A program made the translations under genes and the position numbers. The notes below the pieces were generated by a model. That model saw nothing but the letters and a program-made list of their open reading frames with translations. It had not been told where the DNA came from and ran no database searches. DNA of 17,316 bases from CAVQFC01 sp036497895 (GTDB taxonomy: Bacteria > Acidobacteriota > Vicinamibacteria > Vicinamibacterales > CAVVIG01). The stretch lies in the NCBI GenBank assembly GCA_036497895.1, contig DASXIR010000086.1:1-17316 (forward strand), written 5' to 3'. Shown in pieces: positions 1-7,421 of this stretch; within the stretch, counting starts at the first letter, position 1, and every line of letters begins with the position of its first letter.

Positions 1-612
1 TATCACGCACATCGACACATCGTCCATCGTCAGGCCGTACCAGCGCGCGATGTTCTGCGCCGAGATGCTCAGGTTCTTATGCGCCAGCGGCACGCGCTTG
101 GGTCGTCCCGTGCTGCCGCTCGTGTGCAGCACCAGCGCGACATCGTCGATCGTCGGAGGCGGACAAGGCTGGCGTCCCGTCACTCCGTTCAAACTGACCA
201 CGCCGGCCGAATCCATGTCGATGGTGAGAATCGGGACGCGATCGCCGGCGGCCCGGCTAGCCTCGTCTGCGCCATCGGGTGGGAGCAGCAGCACCTTCGC
301 GGCGGTGTCTTCGAGGAAGAACTTGAATTCGTCCTCCTTGTATGCGGGGTTCAGCGGCGCGGCGGTTCCGGCAACCGACGCGGCCAGGAACGACACGATC
401 GCAGGAAGGCCGTTGGTCAGCGACGTCGCAACACGATCCCCACGTCCCACGCCCGCGGCCGAAAGCTGCTCGGCGACTGCGAGCACCTGTTTGAACAACG
501 AGTCGTAGGTGACGCTGATGTGCGGATCCGGAAGAATCACCGCAGGCCGATCTCCGGGACCCTCCGCGAGAATGTCGAGCAGCGTCGTTGGAATCGATTG
601 CGATGTACTCAT
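1..612 (-). CDS. AMP-dependent acyl-CoA ligase, oxalyl-CoA synthetase (Pcs60/AAE3)-like, 3' part outside window
   Basis: The first 204 residues of an ATP-dependent acid:CoA ligase (ANL superfamily) are present; the rest lies left of the window. The P-loop TSGSTGRPK is seen at about residues 165-172, followed by VPLAHKNLSISAQNI. The stretch APLNPAYKEDEFKFFLED (about 85-102) closely resembles the yeast Pcs60 and plant AAE3 oxalate-CoA ligases as I remember them, which is why I prefer this subfamily over a long-chain FadD. The reaction would be acid + ATP + CoA to acyl-CoA + AMP + PPi, in the cytoplasm. The ATG overlaps the malate synthase stop in an ATGA arrangement, so translation is probably coupled. 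Oxalate as substrate is inference from residues and from the glyoxylate-using neighbour; the C-terminal substrate-binding and catalytic Lys regions cannot be seen. Confidence 0.85.
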   Translation of the reverse strand, partial: MSTSQSIPTTLLDILAEGPGDRPAVILPDPHISVTYDSLFKQVLAVAEQLSAAGVGRGDRVATSLTNGLPAIVSFLAASVAGTAAPLNPAYKEDEFKFFLEDTAAKVLLLPPDGADEASRAAGDRVPILTIDMDSAGVVSLNGVTGRQPCPPPTIDDVALVLHTSGSTGRPKRVPLAHKNLSISAQNIARWYGLTMDDVSMCVI

Positions 613-2183
613 GATGTCTGCACCAGAATCGCGTATGCGGGGACGGTAAGGAATTCCTGGAGCTGGTCGGAGGTCGCAACCTGCTCGAAAAGAAGGCGCG
701 CCTGGGGAAAATGGCCGCCATCGAAACGCGCCGCGCCGACTTCATCTCGGACGCGCGCGTATTCCTCGCCGATGCACTGTTCGACCAGTGCCCTCGTCAC
801 GGTACGGCCATCATCAAGCGTTGCCTTGTGTTTGATCCATTGCCAAATCTGGGTCCGCGAAATCTCCGCGGTGGCGGCGTCTTCCATCAGGTTGTAGATC
901 GGGACGGCGCCCTGACCGCCGAGCCACGCTTCGAGATACTGAATCCCGACGCGGATGTTGTGGCGCAGGCCGCCATCGGTCCTGGTGCCCGTCGGTGCTT
1001 CGACGAGGACGGCCGCGTTGGCGACGATGTCGTCTCGCTGACGTGTGACTTGATTCGGCGCGGGCATGCCGTGATCGAAGACCTCTTTCGCAATCGGCAC
1101 CAGCGCCGGGTGCGCCACCCACGTGCCGTCGTGACCCTCGCGCACTTCGCGCAGCTTGTCGGCGCGGACTTTGTCCATCGCTTTGGCGTTGGCGTCGGGG
1201 TCGTCCTTGATCGGGATCTGCGCCGCCATGCCGCCCATGGCGTGTGCGCCGCGGCGATGACAGGTCTTGATCAGCAGCTGGGCGTACGCCTTGAGGAACG
1301 GCGCTTCCATCGTCACCTGGCCGCGGTCCGGCATGACGAACGCGGGATCGTTCCGCAGCGTCTTGATCGAGCTGAAGATGTAATCCCAGCGACCGCAGTT
1401 GAGGCCGATGCTGTGATCGCGCAGCTCGTACAGGATCTCGTCCATCTCGAACGCCGCCGGCAGCGTCTCAATCAGGCAGGTCGCCTTGATTGTTCCCTGG
1501 GGGACGTTCAGCGCGTCCTGCGCGTAGACGAACACCTCGTTCCAGAGATGCGCCTCGAGGTGACTCTGCATCTTCGGCAGGTAGAAGTACGGACCGGTTC
1601 CGGCCGCGCGCAGTGCTTCGACGTTGTGGAAAAAGTAGAGCCCGAAATCGAACAGCATCGCCGGCACGGGCCGTCCATCGACGATGTGATGTTTTTCGGT
1701 GAGGTGAAACCCACGAGGCCTCACCAGCAACCTTGCCGTGTTCGCGTTGAGCGCGTATTGCTTGCCGTTCGCAGGGTTCGTGTACGAGATGGTGCGGCGG
1801 ATCGCATCCATCAGGTTGGCCTGACCGGTGACGCAGTTCGCCCTGGTCGGCGAGTTGGCGTCCTCGAAGTCGGCCATGAACACCTGCGCACCCGAGTTGA
1901 GCGCGTTGATGATCATCTTGCGGTCGACCGGGCCGGTGATTTCGACGCGCCTGTCGAGCAGATCCGCAGGCGGCGGCGCGACCCGCCAGTCGCCGGCTCG
2001 TATTTTTTCGGTCTCCGTCAGGAACGCCGGCTTGTCGCCTGCGTCAAACGCCGCCTGCCTCGTCACGCGACGGCTCAACATCTCATCGATGCCGTCACGG
2101 AATCGCCGGGTGAGATGTTCGACGAACGCGACCGCAGCCGTCGTCAGGACTCGATCGGAGCCCTCGACCTCAGGATTGGACAT
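609..2183 (-). CDS. aceB: Malate synthase A
   Basis: Condenses glyoxylate with acetyl-CoA to give malate (glyoxylate bypass), in the cytoplasm. The protein has 524 residues from the ATG at 2183, near the usual 530 for isoform A. The family signature is clear at about residues 255-270 (RDHSIGLNCGRWDYIF). Other landmarks are the MADFEDANSPT block (about 103-113), the LLVRPRGFHLTEKH block (152-165) and the late block EGHDGTWVAHPALVPIAKEVFD. A GTG two codons upstream (2189) is an alternative start. I chose ATG 2183 because a -10-like TCTAAT lies 8 bases before it and no Shine-Dalgarno is visible. The stop overlaps the next gene's ATG. No isocitrate lyase gene is in the window, so glyoxylate may also come from oxalate or glycolate metabolism. 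Confidence 0.95.
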   Translation of the reverse strand: MSNPEVEGSDRVLTTAAVAFVEHLTRRFRDGIDEMLSRRVTRQAAFDAGDKPAFLTETEKIRAGDWRVAPPPADLLDRRVEITGPVDRKMIINALNSGAQVFMADFEDANSPTRANCVTGQANLMDAIRRTISYTNPANGKQYALNANTARLLVRPRGFHLTEKHHIVDGRPVPAMLFDFGLYFFHNVEALRAAGTGPYFYLPKMQSHLEAHLWNEVFVYAQDALNVPQGTIKATCLIETLPAAFEMDEILYELRDHSIGLNCGRWDYIFSSIKTLRNDPAFVMPDRGQVTMEAPFLKAYAQLLIKTCHRRGAHAMGGMAAQIPIKDDPDANAKAMDKVRADKLREVREGHDGTWVAHPALVPIAKEVFDHGMPAPNQVTRQRDDIVANAAVLVEAPTGTRTDGGLRHNIRVGIQYLEAWLGGQGAVPIYNLMEDAATAEISRTQIWQWIKHKATLDDGRTVTRALVEQCIGEEYARVRDEVGAARFDGGHFPQARLLFEQVATSDQLQEFLTVPAYAILVQTS

Positions 2184-2191
2184 AACCACAC

Positions 2192-2197
2192 ATTAGA
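2192..2197 (-). promoter_or_regulatory. Putative -10 element of malate synthase
   Basis: On the minus strand this reads TCTAAT, matching the sigma-70 -10 consensus at five of six bases. It ends 8 bases before the ATG at 2183, so transcription would start at or within a few bases of the start codon. No -35 hexamer is obvious. It fits a pattern shared with several genes in this window. Confidence 0.45.
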
Positions 2198-2224
2198 CCA
2201 TGCTCAATGGGACCGCCCGAAGGC

Positions 2225-2242
2225 TGTTGGGTCGACCCAACA
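2225..2242. repeat. 18-base perfect palindrome between receptor remnant and malate synthase
   Basis: TGTTGGGTCGACCCAACA is its own reverse complement. It starts 4 bases after the receptor remnant's stop (minus direction) and about 40 bases before the malate synthase ATG. It could be an operator upstream of aceB or a hairpin that ends receptor transcription; no U-tract follows, which weakens the terminator reading. Confidence 0.6.
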
Positions 2243-2246
2243 TTAT

Positions 2247-3484
2247 CTAATACCGGAAGCGAAGCGAGAACTGAATGCGACGGGCCGGCGCCGATGAGAC
2301 GGCTTCCCCGAAAAACGGAGAGCTCGCCGTTCCCTCGTTGAAGCTGTCCAGCCTCCTTCGTCAGTGAATAAGGGCGCCCGGTCGCGAGGCTGGCAGACAG
2401 GCCCAGGCTCGTGGTTTTGCGAATCGGGATGGTGCCGAACATCTCGAGCCGGTGCAGCTGGTTGAAATCGGCTCGCGCGTACTCGAGTGACAGATCGTAG
2501 TTGGGCGCCTCCACGCAGCACCGTCCGGCCGTTCTGTCCAGGCGAGTACGCGAACGATGCGCGCGGCGCAAAATTGTTCTCGTCGTGGAAATAACTCTGC
2601 CAGTCGTAGCGCAGGCCGAGATTCAGTGACAGGTTCGACCTCAGACGGATGTCGTCCTGCACGAAGGCGCCCAGCACCTTCTCGAGAAAACGCACCTGAC
2701 CGTCCCCGGCCTGCTGAATGAACGAATAGGGCTCGAAGATCCGTCGCTGTTGGGGCGGCTTGGTCGCGGCGAACGCGTTTCGGGCGTAGAACGCGGAGTC
2801 GCGGAAGCGAAGATTTAGCGTACCGCTGTAATCCTTGCCGTCGGGCTTGGTCACGATCTCGATTCGCCCGCGGCCGGGACGGGCGAATTCCGCCGAATAA
2901 GGGTCCTGGTTGATCTTGATCTGCTGTACCGCTGACGCGGACGCCGACAGCGCATTCACTTCAACCCCGTCGACGACGATGGTGGTGCCGCCGGTGCCGA
3001 TGGTGCTCGAATCGAGAAAGCGGCTCATGCTGGCGACCACGTCCTGATCGAGGATCGGCAGGTCGTCCAGCGCGTTCGCGTCGATGGAGATCGTGTCGAG
3101 GTTGGCATTGGCCTGCGCACTGGTCTGCGCGCCGCCGCTGCTCACCGACACCTCTTGCGTCAATCCTTCGATGGCCATGACGATCGTCAGTGGACCAGGA
3201 GCCCTGGCGGTCACCCGCAGGTGTGAGACGTTGGTCTTGAAACCGGGAAACGCGCTGCTGACGTCGTAGGTTCCCGGTGCGACCTGATCGAAACGGAAGA
3301 GTCCACCAGCATCGCAGACGATCGACTGGATCGTCGGCGAATCGGCGGCACGGAGGACGACTTCCGCGCCCTGAAGGACCGCGCCGGTCTGATCCTGTAC
3401 GACGCCCGAGACGGCGACGCCGCGGGAGACGCTCGGCGGCTGGCCGCTCAGAGCGAAAATCAGCAAAACCACCGTCGCGAGCAA
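2247..3484 (-). pseudogene. TonB-dependent receptor remnant with CarboxypepD_reg-like N-domain, internally deleted and frameshifted
   Basis: Frame 1 gives a hydrophobic signal-like segment (LLATVVLLIFALSG), a carboxypeptidase-regulatory-like beta-sandwich (about residues 24-95), a plug (about 128-215, with VVDGVEV, QIKINQDPYSAEFARPGRGRIEIVTK) and barrel pieces. At about 2732 the text jumps from the early barrel (PPQQRRIF) to EPYSFIQQAGDGQ, far downstream in relatives. Near 2505 it breaks off at RTVLRGGA, and the frame read by the neighbouring ORF continues with PNYDLSLEYARADFNQLHRLEMFG and ends at GRPYSLT. Near 2360 a third frame supplies the true end, SSPFFGEAVSSAPARRIQFSLRFRY plus stop at 2247, with the aromatic C-terminal beta-signal. 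No ATG precedes the signal peptide; the only start there is TTG, and the codons before it overlap the divergent promoter. Family members usually have 800-1,100 residues, so more than half the barrel is gone. It is almost certainly non-functional as a receptor. Confidence 0.85.
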
Positions 3485-3492
3485 GGGGCGCT

Positions 3493-3498
3493 TATGAT
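3493..3498 (+). promoter_or_regulatory. Putative -10 element of the membrane GAF gene
   Basis: TATGAT (five of six consensus bases) ends 13 bases before the ATG at 3512, which would leave a leader of about 7 bases. It overlaps the in-frame ATG at 3494, so that earlier start is unlikely to be used. No clear -35 box. Confidence 0.5.
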
Positions 3499-3511
3499 AC
3501 TCTGGCGACCG

Positions 3512-4783
3512 ATGCGGTCTTCAGCGATTCGACTGACGCTAGGCGCGGCAGCGTGGATCGTTCTCATCGTCGCCGGCTTCCTGATTTTCCGCTCCGAACA
3601 ACAGGTCACCTCTCAGCGTTCGGCGCTGCGCGCATTCGATCAGCATGTGCGCGACGCGACGGCGGCGCTGTCGGATCTGCGCACCTCGCAGCAGGCGTAC
3701 GTCGCAGCAGGGCAAGGCGTGAACTTCTGGATGCCGAAGGTGGCGACGACGCAGACGGTGGTGATGTCGGCGATCGACGCCCTCGACCAGTCGGCGAATG
3801 CGACGGCGCGGACGGCGCTCGACCAGGCCGCAGCGACGATCAGCGACTTCGGCAAGGTCGATCAGCGCGCCCGCGACTATATGAAAGGCAACCAGCCGCT
3901 GATGGCCGCGGACGTCATCTTCACCGAAGGCGGCGAAGCCACCGCGACCGCTGCGCGACAGGTCGAGACGGCGCGCCTCGAACAGCATCAGGCGCTGGAC
4001 GCCGCGGAAGCGGCGTCGCGCTGGGACGAAGCAATCATCCTGGCGGCCGCCGGGGCGTTCGCGGGCATCACGCTGCTGTTCATGATTCCAGTTCCGCAGC
4101 CGGTGCCGTCGGTGGTTGAACGGCTCACGTCGCTGACCATGACGCCGCCGCTCATCGCGCGGCCCATTGCCGTCGCCTCGCCGACCGCGTCGGCTGCAGC
4201 GTCAGCGTCGTCTACGTCTCATTCCACTGCCACCGCTGCCGTCCCTGCGCCAGCCCCGGTTTCGACCCCGGCTCCTGCGCCTTCGGCCGCAGGAACCGCG
4301 CTGAGGGCTGCCGCCGATCTCGCAACCGATTTCGGAAGGTTGCGCGACGTATCCGACCTCACTCGTCTGCTTGGCCGAGCGGCTGACATGATGGACGCCA
4401 GCGGACTCATGGTATGGATGGGAAACGCCACCGGCGCCGACCTTCGACCGGTTCTGGCGCACGGCTACAGCGACGCGATGCTCGCCCGAATTCCGCCGGT
4501 TGCGCAATCGGCCGATAACGCAGCCGCAGCCGCGTATCGGTCGGCAACGACACAGGTCGTCGGCTCGCGCCCGGGCGGCACGAACGGCGCGGTGGTGGCG
4601 CCGATCATTTCGGCCGACGGCTGCATCGGCGCCCTCTCGGCCGAAATCAGGGGCGGTGGCGAAGGCTCGGACAGCGTCCGGGCCCTGGCTGTCATCTTCG
4701 CGTCCCACCTCGCCGGCGTCCTCGCCGCCACGACCGCCCCCGCCGCAGAAATCGACCAGCCCAAAGCAGCGGCAAGCAACTAA
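3512..4783 (+). CDS. Membrane-anchored sensor with periplasmic helical domain and cytoplasmic GAF domain
   Basis: 423 residues. Transmembrane helix 1 lies at about 9-26. A mostly helical, charged and Gln/Ala-rich extracytoplasmic domain follows (about 28-170), resembling the CHASE3/four-helix type of chemoreceptors. Helix 2 is at about 172-191. A low-complexity Ala/Pro/Ser/Thr linker spans about 210-262, then a divergent GAF-like domain at about 265-405 (DVSDLTRLLGRAADMMDASGLMVWMG; GAVVAPIISADGCIGALSAEI). There is no kinase, cyclase, phosphatase or methyl-accepting module, so any output must come from protein contact. I chose ATG 3512 because it directly precedes RSSAIRLTL and the first helix and suits the -10 element. 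Glutamine synthetase begins 13 bases after the stop, so both are probably cotranscribed. GAF domains of this kind bind small molecules; the ligand here is unknown. Confidence 0.75.
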   Translation: MRSSAIRLTLGAAAWIVLIVAGFLIFRSEQQVTSQRSALRAFDQHVRDATAALSDLRTSQQAYVAAGQGVNFWMPKVATTQTVVMSAIDALDQSANATARTALDQAAATISDFGKVDQRARDYMKGNQPLMAADVIFTEGGEATATAARQVETARLEQHQALDAAEAASRWDEAIILAAAGAFAGITLLFMIPVPQPVPSVVERLTSLTMTPPLIARPIAVASPTASAAASASSTSHSTATAAVPAPAPVSTPAPAPSAAGTALRAAADLATDFGRLRDVSDLTRLLGRAADMMDASGLMVWMGNATGADLRPVLAHGYSDAMLARIPPVAQSADNAAAAAYRSATTQVVGSRPGGTNGAVVAPIISADGCIGALSAEIRGGGEGSDSVRALAVIFASHLAGVLAATTAPAAEIDQPKAAASN

Positions 4784-4796
4784 CCAGTCGGAGTCG

Positions 4797-6155
4797 ATGG
4801 CCAAGTCGCAGGGCACGCCGCCGGTCGCCCGTGAAACCAAGGCGCAGATCCTCGAGCGCACCGAGCGCGAAAAGGTCAAGTTCATGCGCCTGCAATTCAC
4901 CGACATCCTCGGAACCATCAAGAACGTCGAGATTCCCGATCGACAGTTCGAGGAGGCGCTCGACGGCAAGATCATGTTCGACGGCTCGTCGATCGAAGGC
5001 TTCGTCCGGATCGAAGAGTCGGACATGTACCTCCGGCCCGACCTCTCCACCTTCCGCATCTTTCCGTGGCCGGGCACCACGGGCGAGAAGGTCGGACGGA
5101 TGATCTGCGACATCTACACGCCGGACGGCGAACCATTTGCCGGCGATCCGCGTGCCTGCCTGAAGAAGGTGATCGCCCAGGCCGCCGAAAGCGGTTATGC
5201 GATGAACGCCGGGCCGGAAGCAGAATTCTTCCTGTTCCATACCCGCAACGGCGTCGCCACCACCGAAACGCACGACGCCGCAAGCTACTTCGATCTCAGC
5301 CCGGTCGATCAGGGCGAAGACGTGCGCCGCGAAATCGTGCTGGCGCTCGAAGCGATGGGATTTCACGTCGAGGCGGCGCACCACGAGGTGGCGCCGGGCC
5401 AGCACGAGATCGATTTCCGCTACGACGATGTCCTGACCACCGCGGACAGCATCAGCACCTTCCGGTTCGTGGTCAAGAACATCGCGATCAAGAACGGTCT
5501 GCACGCGACCTTCATGCCCAAGCCGATCTACGGCATCAACGGCTCCGGCATGCACACCCACATGTCGCTGTTTTCCGGCGGCTCGAACATTTTTTTTGAT
5601 GCCAAGGCGCCGGGGCAACTGAGCGCCACCTGCATGCATTACATCGGCGGAATCCTGCGGCACGCAAAGGGCTTCTGCGCGATCACCAATCCGCTGGTCA
5701 ACTCCTACAAGCGGCTGGTGCCAGGCTACGAGGCGCCGACCAACATCGCGTGGTCAGAGAAGAATCGGAGTCCGCTGGTGCGCGTGCCCGCGGCGCGCGG
5801 GACCTCCACCAGGATCGAGTTGCGGATGCCGGATCCGTCCTGCAATCCGTACCTGGCGCTCGCTGTGATGCTGCGCGCGGGGCTGGACGGCATCGAGAAG
5901 AAGATCGACCCGGGCCCGCCGGTCAACAAGAACATCTACACGATGAGCCACCGCGAGCGGCGCCACCTCAGGATCGACGAGCTTCCGGGAAACCTCAGCG
6001 AGGCGCTGGACGAGCTCGAAAAAGACGACCTGGTCCGCGACACGCTCGGCGAACACCTGTTCGAGCACTTCGTCACCGCGAAGCGCGAGGAATGGCTGGA
6101 CTACATCAAACACGTCTCGCCCTGGGAGATCGACCGCTACCTCGGAATGTATTGA
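4797..6155 (+). CDS. glnA: Glutamine synthetase, type I (GSI-alpha-like)
   Basis: Makes glutamine from glutamate, ammonia and ATP; a cytoplasmic dodecamer. 452 residues. Near-complete correspondence to the B. subtilis type: QFTDILGTIKNVEIP (about 33-47), FDGSSIEGFVRIEESDMYL (61-79), EAEFFLF, the ligand block HHEVAPGQHEIDF, NGSGMHTH, NSYKRLVPGYEAPTNIAWS and NRSPLVRVPA. Arg71 matches the Arg used for feedback inhibition in Bacillus GSI-alpha. The adenylylation motif KNLYDLPPEE of GSI-beta is replaced by KNIYTMSHRERR, so adenylylation control is unlikely. The start is ATG 4797, behind GGAG with a short 3-base gap; an upstream in-frame extension to 4500 is rejected because it lies inside the GAF gene and lacks family similarity. 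Pairing with a membrane GAF sensor is unusual. Confidence 0.95.
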   Translation: MAKSQGTPPVARETKAQILERTEREKVKFMRLQFTDILGTIKNVEIPDRQFEEALDGKIMFDGSSIEGFVRIEESDMYLRPDLSTFRIFPWPGTTGEKVGRMICDIYTPDGEPFAGDPRACLKKVIAQAAESGYAMNAGPEAEFFLFHTRNGVATTETHDAASYFDLSPVDQGEDVRREIVLALEAMGFHVEAAHHEVAPGQHEIDFRYDDVLTTADSISTFRFVVKNIAIKNGLHATFMPKPIYGINGSGMHTHMSLFSGGSNIFFDAKAPGQLSATCMHYIGGILRHAKGFCAITNPLVNSYKRLVPGYEAPTNIAWSEKNRSPLVRVPAARGTSTRIELRMPDPSCNPYLALAVMLRAGLDGIEKKIDPGPPVNKNIYTMSHRERRHLRIDELPGNLSEALDELEKDDLVRDTLGEHLFEHFVTAKREEWLDYIKHVSPWEIDRYLGMY

Positions 6156-6171
6156 GCGTTTTCGGTCGGAC

Positions 6172-6187
6172 GGCGGTGCAAGCCGCC
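6172..6187 (+). terminator. Possible hairpin after glutamine synthetase
   Basis: GGCGGT-GCAA-GCCGCC: six pairs, the last a G-U wobble, closing a GCAA (GNRA) tetraloop, 16 bases after the glnA stop. No T-run follows, so it is a weak intrinsic terminator at best; a 3'-end stabilising hairpin is equally possible. Confidence 0.4.
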
Positions 6188-6218
6188 ACGCCCTGTCCTC
6201 CGCGGCGTTTGTCCGCGT

Positions 6219-6244
6219 CTCCTGATGAGGACGTCCTCCAGGAG
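6219..6244. repeat. Nested dyad around a 12-base palindrome
   Basis: CTCCTG and CAGGAG flank the perfect palindrome GAGGACGTCCTC (6227-6238). Lying between convergent genes, it may be a bidirectional transcription end or a protein site. No T-run on either side. Confidence 0.4.
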
Positions 6245-6434
6245 CACGATTCCTGACCCGCCGATTTTTCCAGCATTTTCAGGGTCTGGAGCAGGCACGC
6301 GATTTGATGTGATCGCGGTGGGTCGCGTCGAATCAACGGGGTGCGTAACATCAGGCAGGCGCTGGCATCGCCGCATCCCGCGCACGTTTCACGATTGGCG
6401 CGGCCCGCTTCGACCGATTGTGTTATCTGAGGAT

Positions 6435-7421
6435 CTACGGATCCAGCCGGCGGCCGAGCGTGGCGCCGGCACCGAGTCTCGAGAAGTATTCGTAGGTGGC
6501 GCGCGACATTTCCTCGATCGCCTTCTCGCCTTCCGCCTCGTCCTTCAGGAACGTCGTCATCACGCAGAAAATGTACGGGCGGTTGGTCGCATAGACGATA
6601 CCGGCGTCGACGCGGACGCCGTCGAGCTCGCCCGGCTTGTCGGCAGTGGCAACGCCTTCGGGCAAACCTTTGCGCAACCGGCTTTCCTTGGGTTTTTTCA
6701 GCAGCTCGATCGCCTCGGCCATCGGATTCGGCTTGGCGGCCGCGCCGCTCGCGGCCTGCGGCCCGTTCAGCAATCGCAACAGCTCGACGAGTTCGTTCGG
6801 TGTCGAGACGTTCTCATCACCGCGCCTGGCAGCAGCCGTGTCCATCATGTGACGACGCAGCCGCGTTTCGCTCAGACCGAGCGTCTGCATCCGACGAGTG
6901 ATGTCCGCCATGCCGAGTCGATCGATCAGCACGTTGGTCGCCGTGTTGTCGCTGAGCGTCACCATCAGGGTGGCGTAGTCGCGGATGCTCAGCGTCGGCG
7001 TCCCCATCTCGAACAGCACTCCGCTGCCGCCGACGGCCTTGGCGCGGTCGAGGGTGATGCGCTCGTCGAGATGGATCTTCCCTTCCTGCGCCTGCCTGAA
7101 CAGCTCGTAGACGATCGCCAGCTTGATCGTCGACGCCGTCGGAAACACCGCCCGATCGAGATGGACGATGCGATCGCCCGAGGTGAGATCGAGGATCACA
7201 TAGCCGGCGACGCCGTTGAGGTGGCCGGCAATCCCCTGCAGGCGGTGTTCGAACTTTCCTTTCAGCTCGGCGGCCGGCGGCGACAACGGGGGGACCTGCT
7301 GACTGACTGTGGCGGTCGGGGCGGACTCGTTCGCGAGTGGCACTGCGGCGGAGGTCACGACCGCCAGCGCCAGCATCGCCGCTGACGGGACCGATCGTTT
7401 GCAGAGGTTCACGAGCGTCAT
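6435..7421 (-). CDS. Secreted class A beta-lactamase-fold serine hydrolase with non-canonical active site
   Basis: 328 residues from ATG 7421. An N-terminal signal peptide (KRSVPSAAMLALAVVTSAAVPLA) points to export. The class A fold is evident: FPTASTIK (nucleophile Ser97, Lys100), SDN at 157-159, and a DAGIVYATNRPYIFCVMTTF strand pair near the end. Two hallmark elements differ. The omega loop reads RRHMMDTAAARRGDE where enzymes have RWEPELNEAIPGDE, so the general base Glu166 and Asn170 (Ambler numbering) are Met and Ala. The KTG triad is KPG (262-264). An insert of about 25 residues rich in Ala, Lys and Pro lies after the omega loop. The ATG overlaps the phosphatase stop (ATGA), so translation is coupled. 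It may be a peptidoglycan- or ester-acting hydrolase or a binding protein; I would not predict beta-lactam resistance. Confidence 0.8.
   Translation of the reverse strand: MTLVNLCKRSVPSAAMLALAVVTSAAVPLANESAPTATVSQQVPPLSPPAAELKGKFEHRLQGIAGHLNGVAGYVILDLTSGDRIVHLDRAVFPTASTIKLAIVYELFRQAQEGKIHLDERITLDRAKAVGGSGVLFEMGTPTLSIRDYATLMVTLSDNTATNVLIDRLGMADITRRMQTLGLSETRLRRHMMDTAAARRGDENVSTPNELVELLRLLNGPQAASGAAAKPNPMAEAIELLKKPKESRLRKGLPEGVATADKPGELDGVRVDAGIVYATNRPYIFCVMTTFLKDEAEGEKAIEEMSRATYEYFSRLGAGATLGRRLDP

Larger units (their letters stand above)
6156..6434. other. Convergent intergenic region with two hairpin-forming dyads
   Basis: 279 bases between the stops of glutamine synthetase (plus) and the beta-lactamase-like gene (minus). 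No convincing coding sequence. It contains two dyads listed separately, which probably take part in transcription ending. I see no promoter-like signal or RNA gene. Confidence 0.6.

Noticed and set aside
711..2297. 528-residue open frame on the plus strand
   Set aside because: Lies antisense to malate synthase, is Arg/Val/His-rich with no recognisable domain, and reflects the codon bias of GC-rich DNA.
4500..4796. N-terminal extension of glutamine synthetase
   Set aside because: Overlaps the GAF gene in another frame and is Arg/Pro-rich; family similarity starts after ATG 4797.
4202..5663. Minus-strand open frames opposite the GAF and glutamine synthetase genes
   Set aside because: Shadows of two clearly supported plus-strand genes.
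6225..7385. 386-residue open frame on the plus strand
   Set aside because: Antisense to the beta-lactamase-like gene; composition typical of a shadow frame and no domain seen.
6435..7421. Antibiotic-resistance beta-lactamase
   Set aside because: Key deacylation residues and the KTG triad are altered, so resistance cannot be inferred.
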